A DNA stretch of 64,000 bases from Streptomyces sp. NBC_00236 (GTDB lineage: Bacteria > Actinomycetota > Actinomycetes > Streptomycetales > Streptomycetaceae), in assembly GCF_036195045.1 (NCBI RefSeq), contig NZ_CP108100.1, positions 124,001 through 188,000 on the forward strand, read 5' to 3'. Of this stretch, positions 31,327-40,218 are shown one piece after another; the stretch's first letter is position 1; each line of letters begins with the position of its first letter. The notes under the pieces were generated by a model, which saw only the letters and a program-made list of their open reading frames with translations, ran no database searches and had not been told where the DNA came from. The position numbers and the translations under genes are program-made.

Positions 31327-32850
31327 TCAGCCCACACCGAACGACCGGAGGGCCGCAAGGAATTCCTCCGGTCGTTCGGTGTGCACGAGGTGGCCCGCGT
31401 CGATGGTGACGTGCTGCGCGCCGGGAATCAGCCGGGCCATCCGGGCGATGTCCTGCTGGTCGATCCGGCTCCTGGGGCCACCGCCGATGACGAGGGTGGG
31501 GGCGGTGATCTGGCCGAGGAGTTCACGGCCTGCCGGATCCGGGTCGCCCAGCTGGGCGTCGATGGAGGGCACCAGCGGCCAGTCGAAGTCCAGCTGCCCG
31601 TCGGGGCGTTCGGCGACTGCTCGGGGCGTTTCGAGCGGGAAGGGCGGCGGCGCCTCCTCGATGACGAGGCGGCCGATGAGTCCGGGCTGCCGTTCGGCGA
31701 GCAGATACGCCGCGGCGCCGCCCATGGAGTGTCCGACGACCGTGGCACCGGCGAGGTTGCGTACTTCCAGGAAGGCGTGCAGGTCGTCGCGGAACAGCTC
31801 GAAGGAGTAGCGGCCTGGCCAGTCGCTGAGTCCGTGGCCGCGGAAGTCGAAGGCGTACACCCGGTGCCGGGCGGCGAGCCGTTCGGCGACGGTGGTCCAG
31901 GTGTTGCTGGAACCGCACCGTCCGTGGACGAGGACGACGGGAGGTGCGGACGGGTCGCCCCACACGCGGTGGGCGAGCCGGACCCCGCCGGCCTGGACGC
32001 TGTGCACGTCCGGGTCCAGGAAGGCGGTGACGGTCCGGACGAAGGCGCCCGGGTCGTCGAGCCAGGGGAAGTGACCGGCGCCGCGCTGCACGGCGAACTC
32101 CGATTCCGGGAAGAGTGCGGCCAGTTCGGCGGCGCGGTCGGGCGTGGTCACGCCGTCGTACGCGCCTGCGAGGACGAGCACGGGGCAAGGAAGGGTCCGC
32201 AGCGCGGCGACCGTCGCGGCCGGGTCGAACGCCCCTTGCCCGTAATAGGCCTGCGCCGCCTCGGAGTTGATCTGCCGCGCGGACAGATCCGCATGAGCCT
32301 GTGCGGCCGCGTCCCAGCGCCCGTAGAGGAACGGCCTGGCCGCTGCGCGCAGCTCGTCCGTCATGCGTCCTGCCCAGATCTCCTCCAGAGCCGGGAGCGC
32401 CTGCCCGTACCAGGGTTCGGCGCTGCGCAGCGCGGCGGCCTCCCGGGCCTCGCGCTCGACGAACGGAAAGCCGACCGCCCTGGTGGTGGGCGCGACGAGG
32501 ATCAGGCTCCGCACCGCCTGCGGGTACCGTGCCGCGTAGAGCGCGGCGAGGTCCCCGGCCGCCGAGTGGGCGAGCAGGTCGGCACCGTCGATCCCCAGGT
32601 GCCGGCGCAACGCCTCGATATCCTCGACGAGCCGGTCGCACCGGTAGGTGGAGATGTCGTCCGGTACGGCGGAGTCCCCCGTGCCGCGCAGATCGAGGAC
32701 GACCAACTGCCGTACGGCGGAGAGCCCGCCGAGGTCCCCGAGGTAGGCGCCGGCTCTCATCGCACCGCCCGGCAGGCAGATCAGCGGCTCGCCCTCCCCC
32801 ATGACGTGATAGGCGAGCTCGGTCCCGTCGTACGTGCGGAAGGTCGGCAT
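31327..32850 (-). CDS. Fused double alpha/beta-hydrolase
   Basis: Two complete alpha/beta-hydrolase domains in 507 residues. The first (about 1-250) has ICLPGGAMRAG as its oxyanion region, LDLRGTGDS, nucleophile elbow LLAHSAAGD and a late GAGHFPW histidine. The second (about 260-507) has VVLVHGRCGSS, FDFRGHGLSDWPG, elbow VVGHSMGG and DAGHLVHTERP. The first elbow lacks the canonical G at the front (AHSAAG) but keeps serine. Single-domain members are usual; the fusion is uncommon. Substrate unknown. ATG 32850 starts the conserved part. Confidence 0.85.
   Translation of the reverse strand: MPTFRTYDGTELAYHVMGEGEPLICLPGGAMRAGAYLGDLGGLSAVRQLVVLDLRGTGDSAVPDDISTYRCDRLVEDIEALRRHLGIDGADLLAHSAAGDLAALYAARYPQAVRSLILVAPTTRAVGFPFVEREAREAAALRSAEPWYGQALPALEEIWAGRMTDELRAAARPFLYGRWDAAAQAHADLSARQINSEAAQAYYGQGAFDPAATVAALRTLPCPVLVLAGAYDGVTTPDRAAELAALFPESEFAVQRGAGHFPWLDDPGAFVRTVTAFLDPDVHSVQAGGVRLAHRVWGDPSAPPVVLVHGRCGSSNTWTTVAERLAARHRVYAFDFRGHGLSDWPGRYSFELFRDDLHAFLEVRNLAGATVVGHSMGGAAAYLLAERQPGLIGRLVIEEAPPPFPLETPRAVAERPDGQLDFDWPLVPSIDAQLGDPDPAGRELLGQITAPTLVIGGGPRSRIDQQDIARMARLIPGAQHVTIDAGHLVHTERPEEFLAALRSFGVG
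31333..31383. terminator. 19-bp-stem hairpin inside the end of the hydrolase gene
   Basis: Arms at 31333-31351 and 31365-31383 are perfect complements with a 13-nt loop. The hairpin starts 21 bp after the hydroxylase stop and lies within the last codons of the convergent hydrolase gene, so coding and termination signals coincide. Confidence 0.75.
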
Positions 32851-32979
32851 GGACCCATCCAAACAGGGCCGACCGGGTGATGCAGCCGTGTTCGGTAGGG
32901 GCGTATCGGTGGCACGTTCCGGATACGCCGCGCCTCTTGCCACACCGGGGAAGATCCTGAATTACTGCTCCCGGAAGGA

Positions 32980-32999
32980 ACGACCGAATGATCGGTCGT
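32980..32999. promoter_or_regulatory. TetR-type palindrome upstream of paaK
   Basis: ACGACCGA-ATGA-TCGGTCGT is a perfect 8-bp inverted repeat with a 4-bp spacer, 30 bp before the paaK start. It resembles the ACCGA-N-TCGGT operators of PaaR-like TetR repressors that sense phenylacetyl-CoA in actinobacteria. No regulator gene is adjacent. Confidence 0.65.
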
Positions 33000-33029
33000 C
33001 TGCACGGCGCACGGACGAGGGAGATCGGC

Positions 33030-34325
33030 ATGGCGGTTCTGCTGGACGCTGCGGAACGGATGAGCAGCGAGGAGCTGGCGTCTCTGCAGCTGGAGCGGCT
33101 GCGGGCCACCCTGCATCATGCGTACGACCGGGTCGGTCACTACCGGCGGGCGTTCGACCGGGCGGGGCTGCATCCGGACGACTGCCGCTCGCTGGCCGAT
33201 CTGGCCCGGTTCCCCTTCACCACCAAGGCCGATCTGCGCGACAACTACCCGTTCGGGATGTTCGCGGTACCCGAGGAGCAGGTGCGGCGGATCCACGCCT
33301 CCAGTGGCACGACCGGCCGCCCGACGGTCGTCGGCTACACGGACAAGGACCTGGACACCTGGGCCGACGTGGTGGCCCGCTCGATCAGGGCGGCCGGCGG
33401 ACGCCCCGGGCACAAGGTCCATGTCGCGTACGGGTACGGGCTGTTCACCGGCGGGCTGGGCGCGCACTACGGCGCGGAGCGGCTCGGCTGCACGGTCATT
33501 CCGGCCTCGGGCGGCATGACGGCCCGGCAGGTCCAGCTGATCCAGGACTTCCGGCCCGAGATCATCATGGTGACGCCGTCCTACATGCTGACGCTCCTGG
33601 ACGAGTTCGAGCGACAGGGCGTCGACCCACGGACGACGTCGCTGAAGGTGGGGATCTTCGGCGCCGAGCCGTGGACTCAGGAGATGCGCCGCGAGATCGA
33701 GGAGCGGTTCGCGATCGACGCCGTCGACATCTACGGGCTGTCCGAGGTGATGGGTCCGGGGGTGGCGCAGGAGTGCGTGGAGACGAAGGACGGGCTGCAC
33801 ATCTGGGAGGACCACTTCTATCCGGAGGTGGTCGACCCGTTCACCGGCGAGGTGCTGCCCGAAGGGGCGGAGGGCGAGCTGGTGTTCACCTCGCTCACCA
33901 AGGAGGCCATGCCGGTGATCCGCTACCGGACCCGCGACCTGACGAGGCTGCTGCCCGGCACGGCCCGGGTCTTCCGGCGCATGGAGAAGGTCACCGGGCG
34001 CAGCGACGATCTGGTGATCCTGCGCGGGGTGAACCTCTTCCCGACGCAGATCGAGGAGATCGTGCTCCGTACACCGGGGGTCTCGCCGCATTTCCAGCTG
34101 CGGCTGACCCGGGAGGGGCGGCTGGACGTGCTGACGGTACGGGCCGAGGCCCGGGCCGGAGCGACACCGGAGCAGCGGGAGGCGGCCGCCGCTTCGGTCG
34201 CGGCGGCCGTCAAGGACGGGATCGGCGTATCGGTCGGGGTCGAGATCCTCGATCCGGAGACGCTGGAGAGGTCCGTCGGCAAGTTCAGAAGGATCGTGGA
34301 CGAGCGGGAGCAGCGGGGCAGTTGA
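33030..34325 (+). CDS. paaK: Phenylacetate-CoA ligase
   Basis: A 431-residue PaaK-type ligase: P-loop IHASSGTTGRPTVVGYT, HVAYGYGLFTGGLGAHYGAE, IYGLSEVMGPGVAQEC, RTRDLTRLLPG and GRSDDLVILRGVNLFPTQIE, all signatures of the family. It converts phenylacetate to phenylacetyl-CoA, the first step of the aerobic hybrid pathway. The other paa genes are not next to it, so it is an isolated entry gene. ATG 33030 follows GGGAG at the right spacing. Confidence 0.93.
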   Translation: MAVLLDAAERMSSEELASLQLERLRATLHHAYDRVGHYRRAFDRAGLHPDDCRSLADLARFPFTTKADLRDNYPFGMFAVPEEQVRRIHASSGTTGRPTVVGYTDKDLDTWADVVARSIRAAGGRPGHKVHVAYGYGLFTGGLGAHYGAERLGCTVIPASGGMTARQVQLIQDFRPEIIMVTPSYMLTLLDEFERQGVDPRTTSLKVGIFGAEPWTQEMRREIEERFAIDAVDIYGLSEVMGPGVAQECVETKDGLHIWEDHFYPEVVDPFTGEVLPEGAEGELVFTSLTKEAMPVIRYRTRDLTRLLPGTARVFRRMEKVTGRSDDLVILRGVNLFPTQIEEIVLRTPGVSPHFQLRLTREGRLDVLTVRAEARAGATPEQREAAAASVAAAVKDGIGVSVGVEILDPETLERSVGKFRRIVDEREQRGS

Positions 34326-34467
34326 CGTCGGGGCCCAACAGCCGCCCCGCGTCTGGTCACGGCGCTCCGCCCGCGCCCGGGCGCGGCCGTCCCGGAGACC
34401 AGGGACGCCACCGACAGCTTCTCCATGTCGGGGTCGCCCTCGTCCGTCGGTAGCCGCCCTCTTCGAC

Positions 34468-35967
34468 TCAGGCGAAGCGGTCGCGGAGCTCGCGCTTGAG
34501 GATCTTTCCGCTGGCGTTGCGCGGGAGAGCGTCCACGAACACGACCCTCTTCGGGGCCTTGAAGTGGGCGAGCTTCTCGCGGGCGTGGTCGATCAGTTCG
34601 GCCTCGGTGGCCTCCCCGCGCAGCACCACCACGGCGGTGACGGCTTCGATCCAGCGCTCGTCGGGCAGTCCGACGACGGCCGCCTCGGCGACGGCGGGGT
34701 GGGTGTAGAGCGCGTCCTCGACCTGGCGGGAGGCGACGAGGACGCCGCCGGAGTTGATGACGTCCTTCACCCGGTCGACGACGGTGAAGTAGCCCTCCGC
34801 GTCACGGACGGCGAGGTCGCCGGAGTGGAACCAGCCGTCGCGGAACGCCTCGGCACTCTCCTCGGGCTTGTCCCAGTAGCCGCTGCACAGCTGGGGCGAG
34901 CGGTAGACCACCTCGCCCGCGGTGCCGTCGGGAACGTCCTTGCCGTTCTCGTCGACGACCTTCGCCTCGACGAAGAGGACGGGCCGGCCGCAGGAGTCCA
35001 TCCGGCCCTCGTGCTCGTCCGGTCCCAGGACGGTGGCGAGGGGGCCGATCTCGCTCTGGCCGAAGCAGTTGTAGAAGGCGAGCTCCGGAAGGCGTGCGCG
35101 CAGGCGTTCCAGTACCGGGACGGGCATGATCGAAGCCCCGTAGTACGCCTTGCGCAGACCGCCGAGGTCGCGGACCGCGAAGTCCGGGTGGTTGGCAAGA
35201 CCGATCCAGACGGTGGGCGGGGCGAAGAGACTGTCGGCCTGCCCCGACTCGACGAGGCCGAAGATCCGGGCCGCGTCCGGGGCGTCGAGAATCGTGTTCT
35301 CGGCGCCGACCGCGAGGTAGGGCAGCAGGAACACGTGCATCTGCGCCGAGTGGTAGAGCGGCAGGGCGTGCACGGGCCGGTCGGCGGCGCGCAGATCGAG
35401 GGCGGTGACGGCACTGACGTACTCGTGGACGAGGGCGCCGTGCGTCATCATCGCGCCCTTGGGCAGGGCGGTGGTGCCGGACGTGTACAGCAGCTGCACG
35501 AGGTCGTCCGCCGACGGTTCGTGCGCGGACGTGAAGGGGCGCGGAGTGCCGAGTTCGGCCAGGAGCGAGCCGGGGGCGTCGCGCAGCGGCCGTACGGCAT
35601 GCCCCGGCGGGACACGGCCGGCGAGGTCGGGGTCGGTGAGGACCAGCGAGCTGCCTGACTGGCTCAGGATGTACGCGAGGTCCTCGCCCGTGAGGTTCTG
35701 GTTGACCGGCACATGGACGAGTCCGGCGCGGGCGCAGGCGAGGTACGCGATCAGGTACGCGTCGGAGTTGTGGGCGTAGGAGGCGACCCGGTCCCCCGGG
35801 TGCAGTCCGTGGCCGTCCATGAGGACGGCGGCCGCGGTGCTGACCGCCTCGTCGAGCCCGCGGTAGGTCCAGGCCCGGTCGGCGTACCGCAGGGCGGTCC
35901 GCTCGGGGGTGCGCCGTGCGCTGCGGGTCACGACGCCGTCGACTGTGCTGCTGCGTACACCGGTCAT
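34468..35967 (-). CDS. Long-chain fatty-acid-CoA ligase (FadD-like)
   Basis: A 499-residue ANL enzyme: P-loop LLYTSGTTALPKGAMMTH, FYNCFGQSEIG, GWFHSGDLAVRDAEGYFTVVDRVKDVINSGG split by the hinge, and the final LPRNASGKILKREL lysine motif. It makes acyl-CoA by an acyl-AMP route. ATG 35967 is chosen at the start of conserved sequence. It is divergent from the acylase gene at 36117, which suggests a joint function: the acylase releases fatty acids and the ligase activates them. That is inference. Confidence 0.9.
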   Translation of the reverse strand: MTGVRSSTVDGVVTRSARRTPERTALRYADRAWTYRGLDEAVSTAAAVLMDGHGLHPGDRVASYAHNSDAYLIAYLACARAGLVHVPVNQNLTGEDLAYILSQSGSSLVLTDPDLAGRVPPGHAVRPLRDAPGSLLAELGTPRPFTSAHEPSADDLVQLLYTSGTTALPKGAMMTHGALVHEYVSAVTALDLRAADRPVHALPLYHSAQMHVFLLPYLAVGAENTILDAPDAARIFGLVESGQADSLFAPPTVWIGLANHPDFAVRDLGGLRKAYYGASIMPVPVLERLRARLPELAFYNCFGQSEIGPLATVLGPDEHEGRMDSCGRPVLFVEAKVVDENGKDVPDGTAGEVVYRSPQLCSGYWDKPEESAEAFRDGWFHSGDLAVRDAEGYFTVVDRVKDVINSGGVLVASRQVEDALYTHPAVAEAAVVGLPDERWIEAVTAVVVLRGEATEAELIDHAREKLAHFKAPKRVVFVDALPRNASGKILKRELRDRFA

Positions 35968-36116
35968 GGCGTGATCCTGTGCGGCCGGGGCCGCGGGGTC
36001 AAGGTCTGGATACCGACCGGGATGTTGACAGACGTACAGGCGTGCTGGCTGAGTGGCCCATGACATCTCGAACTCCTGAGTAACCGTCTCTCGCACCCGC
36101 AGAGTTGGGAGGAACG

Positions 36117-38528
36117 TTGCCCCTCCGGAACCGTCTGAGGATTCTCGCCGTATCCGGTCTCGCGCTGTTCACCGTGTCGGCGTCCCTGCCGCCGGCCTCG
36201 GCGCACACCACCCGCACTCACCATCCGTCGGGCGGCGGGCTGACCGCCGTGATCCGCTACACCGAGTACGGCATTCCGCACATCGTGGCGAAGGACTACG
36301 CGAATCTGGGCTTCGGCAACGGCTGGGCGCAGGCCGCCGACCAGGTGTGCACGCTCGCCGACGGCTTCGTCACGCTGCGCGGGGAGCGGTCCCGGTACTT
36401 CGGTCAGGACGCGGCGCCGGACGGCTCGCTGTCCTCGGCGGCGAAGAACCTGTCCAGCGACCTGTACTTCCGCGGGGTACGCGACAGCCGCACCGTGGAG
36501 AAGCTGCTGAAGGTGCCCGCCCCGGCCGGACCGAGCCGTGCGACGAAGGAACTCCAGCGCGGCTGGGCAGCCGGCTACAACGCCTGGCTGGCGCAGAACC
36601 GGATCACCGACCCTGCCTGCCGGGGCGCCCGCTGGGTGCGCCCGGTGACCACGCTCGATGTCGCGGAGCGGGCCTTCGCGCTCTCCGTGCTCGGCGGCCA
36701 GGGCCGCGGCATCGACGGCATCACGGCCGCGCAGCCGCCCGCCGCCGCCCCGGCGCCCGCTCCCCCGGCGCCCGGCGAGGCGGCGGACGCGGCGGCGCGG
36801 CTGCTGTCGACGCAGAACGCGGACATGGGGTCCAACGCCGTCGCGTTCCGCGGCAGTACGACGGCGAACGGGCGCGGGCTGCTGCTCGGCAACCCGCACT
36901 ATCCCTGGCAGGGCGGGCGGCGGTTCTGGCAGTCCCAGCAGACCATCCCGGGTGAGCTGAATGTGGCGGGCGGTTCGCTGCTGGGTTCCGCGACGATGTC
37001 CATCGGGCACAACGCGCACGTCGCGTGGAGCCACACGGTGGCCACGGGCGTCACGCTCAACCTGCATCAGCTGGCCCTCGATCCGGCCGATCCGACCGCG
37101 TACCTGGTGGACGGGAAGCCGCAGCGGATGACGAAGCGCACGGTCTCCGTCGCGGTCGAGGGCGGCGGGTCGGTGACGCGCACCCAGTGGTGGACCCGGT
37201 ACGGCCCCGTCGTCACCTCGCTCGGTGCGGGTCTGCCGCTGCCCTGGACGCAGACGGCCGCGTACGCGCTGGGCGACCCGAACGCGGTGAACCTGCGCTC
37301 CGGAGACACCGCGCTCGGGTTCAGCAAGGCCCGCAGCACGGCCGGGATCAAGGAGGCGCTGCGACGTACGCAGGGGCTGCCGTGGGTCAACACGATCGCG
37401 GCCGACTCCGCCGGGCACACGCTCTTCTCGCAGTCGCAGGTGCTGCCGAGGATCACGGACGAGCTCGTGCAGCGCTGTTCGGCGCCGCTGGGCAGGGCCA
37501 CGTATCCGACGTCGGGACTCGCGGTGCTCGACGGCTCGCGGAGCGACTGCGTACCGGGGTCGGATCCGGACGCGGTGCAGCCCGGCATCTTCGGCCCGGG
37601 CCGGATGCCCACCGTGGAGAACGCGCCGTACGTCGAGAACTCCAACGACAGCGCCTGGCTGACGAACGCCGACGCCCCGCTGACCGGGTACGAACGCATC
37701 TTCGGGAACGTGGGCACACCGCGCTCCATGCGGACGCGGGGCGCCGTCGAGGACGTCTCGGCGATGGCGGAGCAGGGCCGGCTGACCGTCGCCGATCTGC
37801 AGCGCCAGCAGTTCGCGAACCGGGCGCCGGCCGGTGACCTGGCCGCATCCGGTCTGGCACGCGCCTGCGAGACGCTGCCCGGTGGCACGACTCCCGGGAG
37901 CACGGGCACACCGGTCGACGTCTCGGCGGCCTGCCCGGTGCTGCGCGCCTGGGACCGGACGGTCGACACGGGGAGCCGGGGCGCGTTGCTCTTCGACCGG
38001 TTCTGGCGCCGGGCGGTGGCCGTGCCGGCGTCCGACCTGTGGAAGGTGCCGTTCTCCCCGGCCGACCCGGTCGGCACGCCGAACACGCTCAACACCTCGG
38101 CACCGCCTGTCCTCGCAGCCCTCGCCGACGCGGTGACCGAGCTGAGGGGTGCGGGCATCGCCCTGGACGCACCGCTGGGCGAGCACCAGTCCGTACTGCG
38201 GGGTGAACGGCGTATCCCGATCGGCGGCGGGACGGAGGCCCTGGGGATCTGGAACAAGACGGAGGGTGTGTGGGACGCGGCGGCCGGCGGGTACACGGAC
38301 ATCTCGACCGGTTCCAGCTACATCCAGGCGGTCGGCTGGGACGGCGGTCCCTGTCCGGTGGCGCGCACCCTGCTCACCTACGCGCAGTCGTCGAACCCGG
38401 CGTCGCCGCACTACAGCGATCAGACCGAGCTGTACTCGGGTGAGCGCTGGGTGACGTCGCGGTTCTGCGAGGAGGACATCGCGCGTTCACCCGCCCTGAA
38501 GGTGGTGCGGGTGCACGAGCACCGCTGA
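36117..38528 (+). CDS. Secreted penicillin-amidase-family acylase (PvdQ/aculeacin acylase type)
   Basis: An 803-residue Ntn-hydrolase precursor: signal peptide (to about residue 29, LPPASA), alpha subunit, linker, and beta subunit beginning at Ser239 in DMGSNAVAF, where self-cleavage exposes the catalytic serine. LLLGNPHYPW, IGHNAHVAWSHTVA and NSNDSAWLTNADAPLTGYE are family motifs. Members cleave fatty acyl groups from homoserine lactones or lipopeptide antibiotics. The TTG start at 36117 has GGGAGG six bases upstream, better than the TTG at 36105. Confidence 0.92.
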   Translation: MPLRNRLRILAVSGLALFTVSASLPPASAHTTRTHHPSGGGLTAVIRYTEYGIPHIVAKDYANLGFGNGWAQAADQVCTLADGFVTLRGERSRYFGQDAAPDGSLSSAAKNLSSDLYFRGVRDSRTVEKLLKVPAPAGPSRATKELQRGWAAGYNAWLAQNRITDPACRGARWVRPVTTLDVAERAFALSVLGGQGRGIDGITAAQPPAAAPAPAPPAPGEAADAAARLLSTQNADMGSNAVAFRGSTTANGRGLLLGNPHYPWQGGRRFWQSQQTIPGELNVAGGSLLGSATMSIGHNAHVAWSHTVATGVTLNLHQLALDPADPTAYLVDGKPQRMTKRTVSVAVEGGGSVTRTQWWTRYGPVVTSLGAGLPLPWTQTAAYALGDPNAVNLRSGDTALGFSKARSTAGIKEALRRTQGLPWVNTIAADSAGHTLFSQSQVLPRITDELVQRCSAPLGRATYPTSGLAVLDGSRSDCVPGSDPDAVQPGIFGPGRMPTVENAPYVENSNDSAWLTNADAPLTGYERIFGNVGTPRSMRTRGAVEDVSAMAEQGRLTVADLQRQQFANRAPAGDLAASGLARACETLPGGTTPGSTGTPVDVSAACPVLRAWDRTVDTGSRGALLFDRFWRRAVAVPASDLWKVPFSPADPVGTPNTLNTSAPPVLAALADAVTELRGAGIALDAPLGEHQSVLRGERRIPIGGGTEALGIWNKTEGVWDAAAGGYTDISTGSSYIQAVGWDGGPCPVARTLLTYAQSSNPASPHYSDQTELYSGERWVTSRFCEEDIARSPALKVVRVHEHR

Positions 38529-38676
38529 GACCCGGTGGCCCGCGATCGGCCCCTGCCCGTTGACCGGTCGGGGGCTGATCGCGAGGAAGACGAACGCGAC
38601 GAAGACGGACAGGTGCACGCCGCCCCCGGAGCAGCGGCCGGTGCCCGCTCGCAGGGAGGGACGCCCGGACAGGCCG

Positions 38677-40218
38677 TCAGCTGTGCCCTTCCCAGTACGG
38701 CTCGCGCAACCGTCGTTTGTACAGCTTGCCGTTGGGGTCGCGGGGCATCGTCGTGATGAAGCCGAGGGTCTTGGGCCGTTTGTACCCGGCGAGCAGGCCG
38801 TCGCAGTGCCCGAGGATCTCGGCTGCGAGCTCGTCACCCGCCTCGTGTCCCTCGGCGGCCTCGACGACCGCTCTGACCTCCTCGCCCCAGTCGGCGTGCG
38901 GGATGCCGAAGACGGCGGCGTCGGCGACGGCGGGGTGACTGAGCAGGGCGCTCTCGATCTCGGCGGGGTAGATGTTCACCCCGCCGGAGATGATCATGTC
39001 GATCTTGCGGTCGCGGAGGAAGAGATAGCCGTCCTCGTCCAGCACGCCGAGGTCACCGACGGTGAAGAAGTCGCCGATGCGGTTCTTCCTCGTCTTGCCC
39101 TCGTCCTTGTGGTAGCTGAAGCCGCCGGTGCTCATCTTCATGTAGACGGTGCCGAGCTCGCCCGGGCCGAGCCGGTTGCCGTCGTCGTCGAAGACCGCGA
39201 GTTCGCTGATCGGCCAGGCCCGGCCGACGGTGCCCGGCTTCTTCAGCCAGTCGTCGGCGGTGGCGAAGGCGCCGCCTCCCTCGCTGGCCGCGTAGTACTC
39301 CTCCACGCACCGGCCCCACCAGTCGATCATGGCCCGTTTGACGTGGTCGGGGCAGGGGGCGGCGCCGTGGATGGCGTGGCGCATCGCCGAGACGTCGTAC
39401 CGCTGCCGGACCCCTTCGGGGAGGGCGAGAAGGCGGTGGAACTGGGTGGGGACCATGTGGGTGTGGGTGCAGCGGTGGGTGTCCATCGCCCGCAGCATCT
39501 CCTCGGGCGACCACTTGTCCATCAGGACGAGGGGGTGGCCGATGTGCAGGGCGGCGCCCGCGAACTGGAGCACGGCGGTGTGGTAGAGCGGCGAGCAGAC
39601 CAGGTGGACGTTGCCGTCGAACGGCTTGATGCCGAAGATGCCGAGGAAGCCGCCGAGGTAGCTCTCCTCGGGAAGCTTGCCCGGCAGCGGGCGGCGGATG
39701 CCGCGCGGGCGGCCGGTGGTGCCGGAGGTGTAGTTCATGACCCAGCCCAGCGTGCGGCCCTCCGGGGGCGACACCGGCCGGTTCTCCAGCAGTTCGGCGT
39801 ACGGGCGGAAGCCGTCGACCGCACCGACGCCGTAGCGGTGGCTCGTGGGCAGTTTCGCCTCGTCGGCGGCGGCGGTCGCTGCCTCGGTGAAGCGTTCGTG
39901 GGCGATGAGCACCTTGGCGCCGGAGTCGGAGACGATCCAGGCGATCTCCGGCCCGACGAGGTGGTGGTTGACGGGGACGAGGTAGAAGCCGGCCTGCGAG
40001 GCGGCGAGGTAGGCGGTGAGGAACTCGACGCCGTTGGGCAGCACGACCGCGAAGGCGTCGCCCTCTTCGAGTCCGGCCGCGCGCAGTCCGTGGACCATGC
40101 GGTTGGCCTCGGCGTGCAGCCGCCCCGCCGTCCATGTCCCGCCGTCGGGCGCGATCAGGACCGTGCGGTCGGGGTCGGCGGTGGCCTGGGCCCAGAAGCC
40201 GTTGGGCGGCTGGTTCAT
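38677..40218 (-). CDS. Acyl-CoA synthetase (AMP-binding)
   Basis: A 513-residue ANL enzyme: NYTSGTTGRPRGIRRPLP, EEYYAASEGGG, GDFFTVGDLGVLDEDGYLFL, RDRKIDMIISGGVNIYPAEIE, and the C-terminal lysine in PRDPNGKLYKR. The close HMVPTQFHRLLALP segment is usual in FadD-like enzymes of acyl-CoA and sterol pathways. Its ATG overlaps the stop of the nitronate monooxygenase gene by four bases, so the two form an operon read from 41324. Confidence 0.9.
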   Translation of the reverse strand: MNQPPNGFWAQATADPDRTVLIAPDGGTWTAGRLHAEANRMVHGLRAAGLEEGDAFAVVLPNGVEFLTAYLAASQAGFYLVPVNHHLVGPEIAWIVSDSGAKVLIAHERFTEAATAAADEAKLPTSHRYGVGAVDGFRPYAELLENRPVSPPEGRTLGWVMNYTSGTTGRPRGIRRPLPGKLPEESYLGGFLGIFGIKPFDGNVHLVCSPLYHTAVLQFAGAALHIGHPLVLMDKWSPEEMLRAMDTHRCTHTHMVPTQFHRLLALPEGVRQRYDVSAMRHAIHGAAPCPDHVKRAMIDWWGRCVEEYYAASEGGGAFATADDWLKKPGTVGRAWPISELAVFDDDGNRLGPGELGTVYMKMSTGGFSYHKDEGKTRKNRIGDFFTVGDLGVLDEDGYLFLRDRKIDMIISGGVNIYPAEIESALLSHPAVADAAVFGIPHADWGEEVRAVVEAAEGHEAGDELAAEILGHCDGLLAGYKRPKTLGFITTMPRDPNGKLYKRRLREPYWEGHS

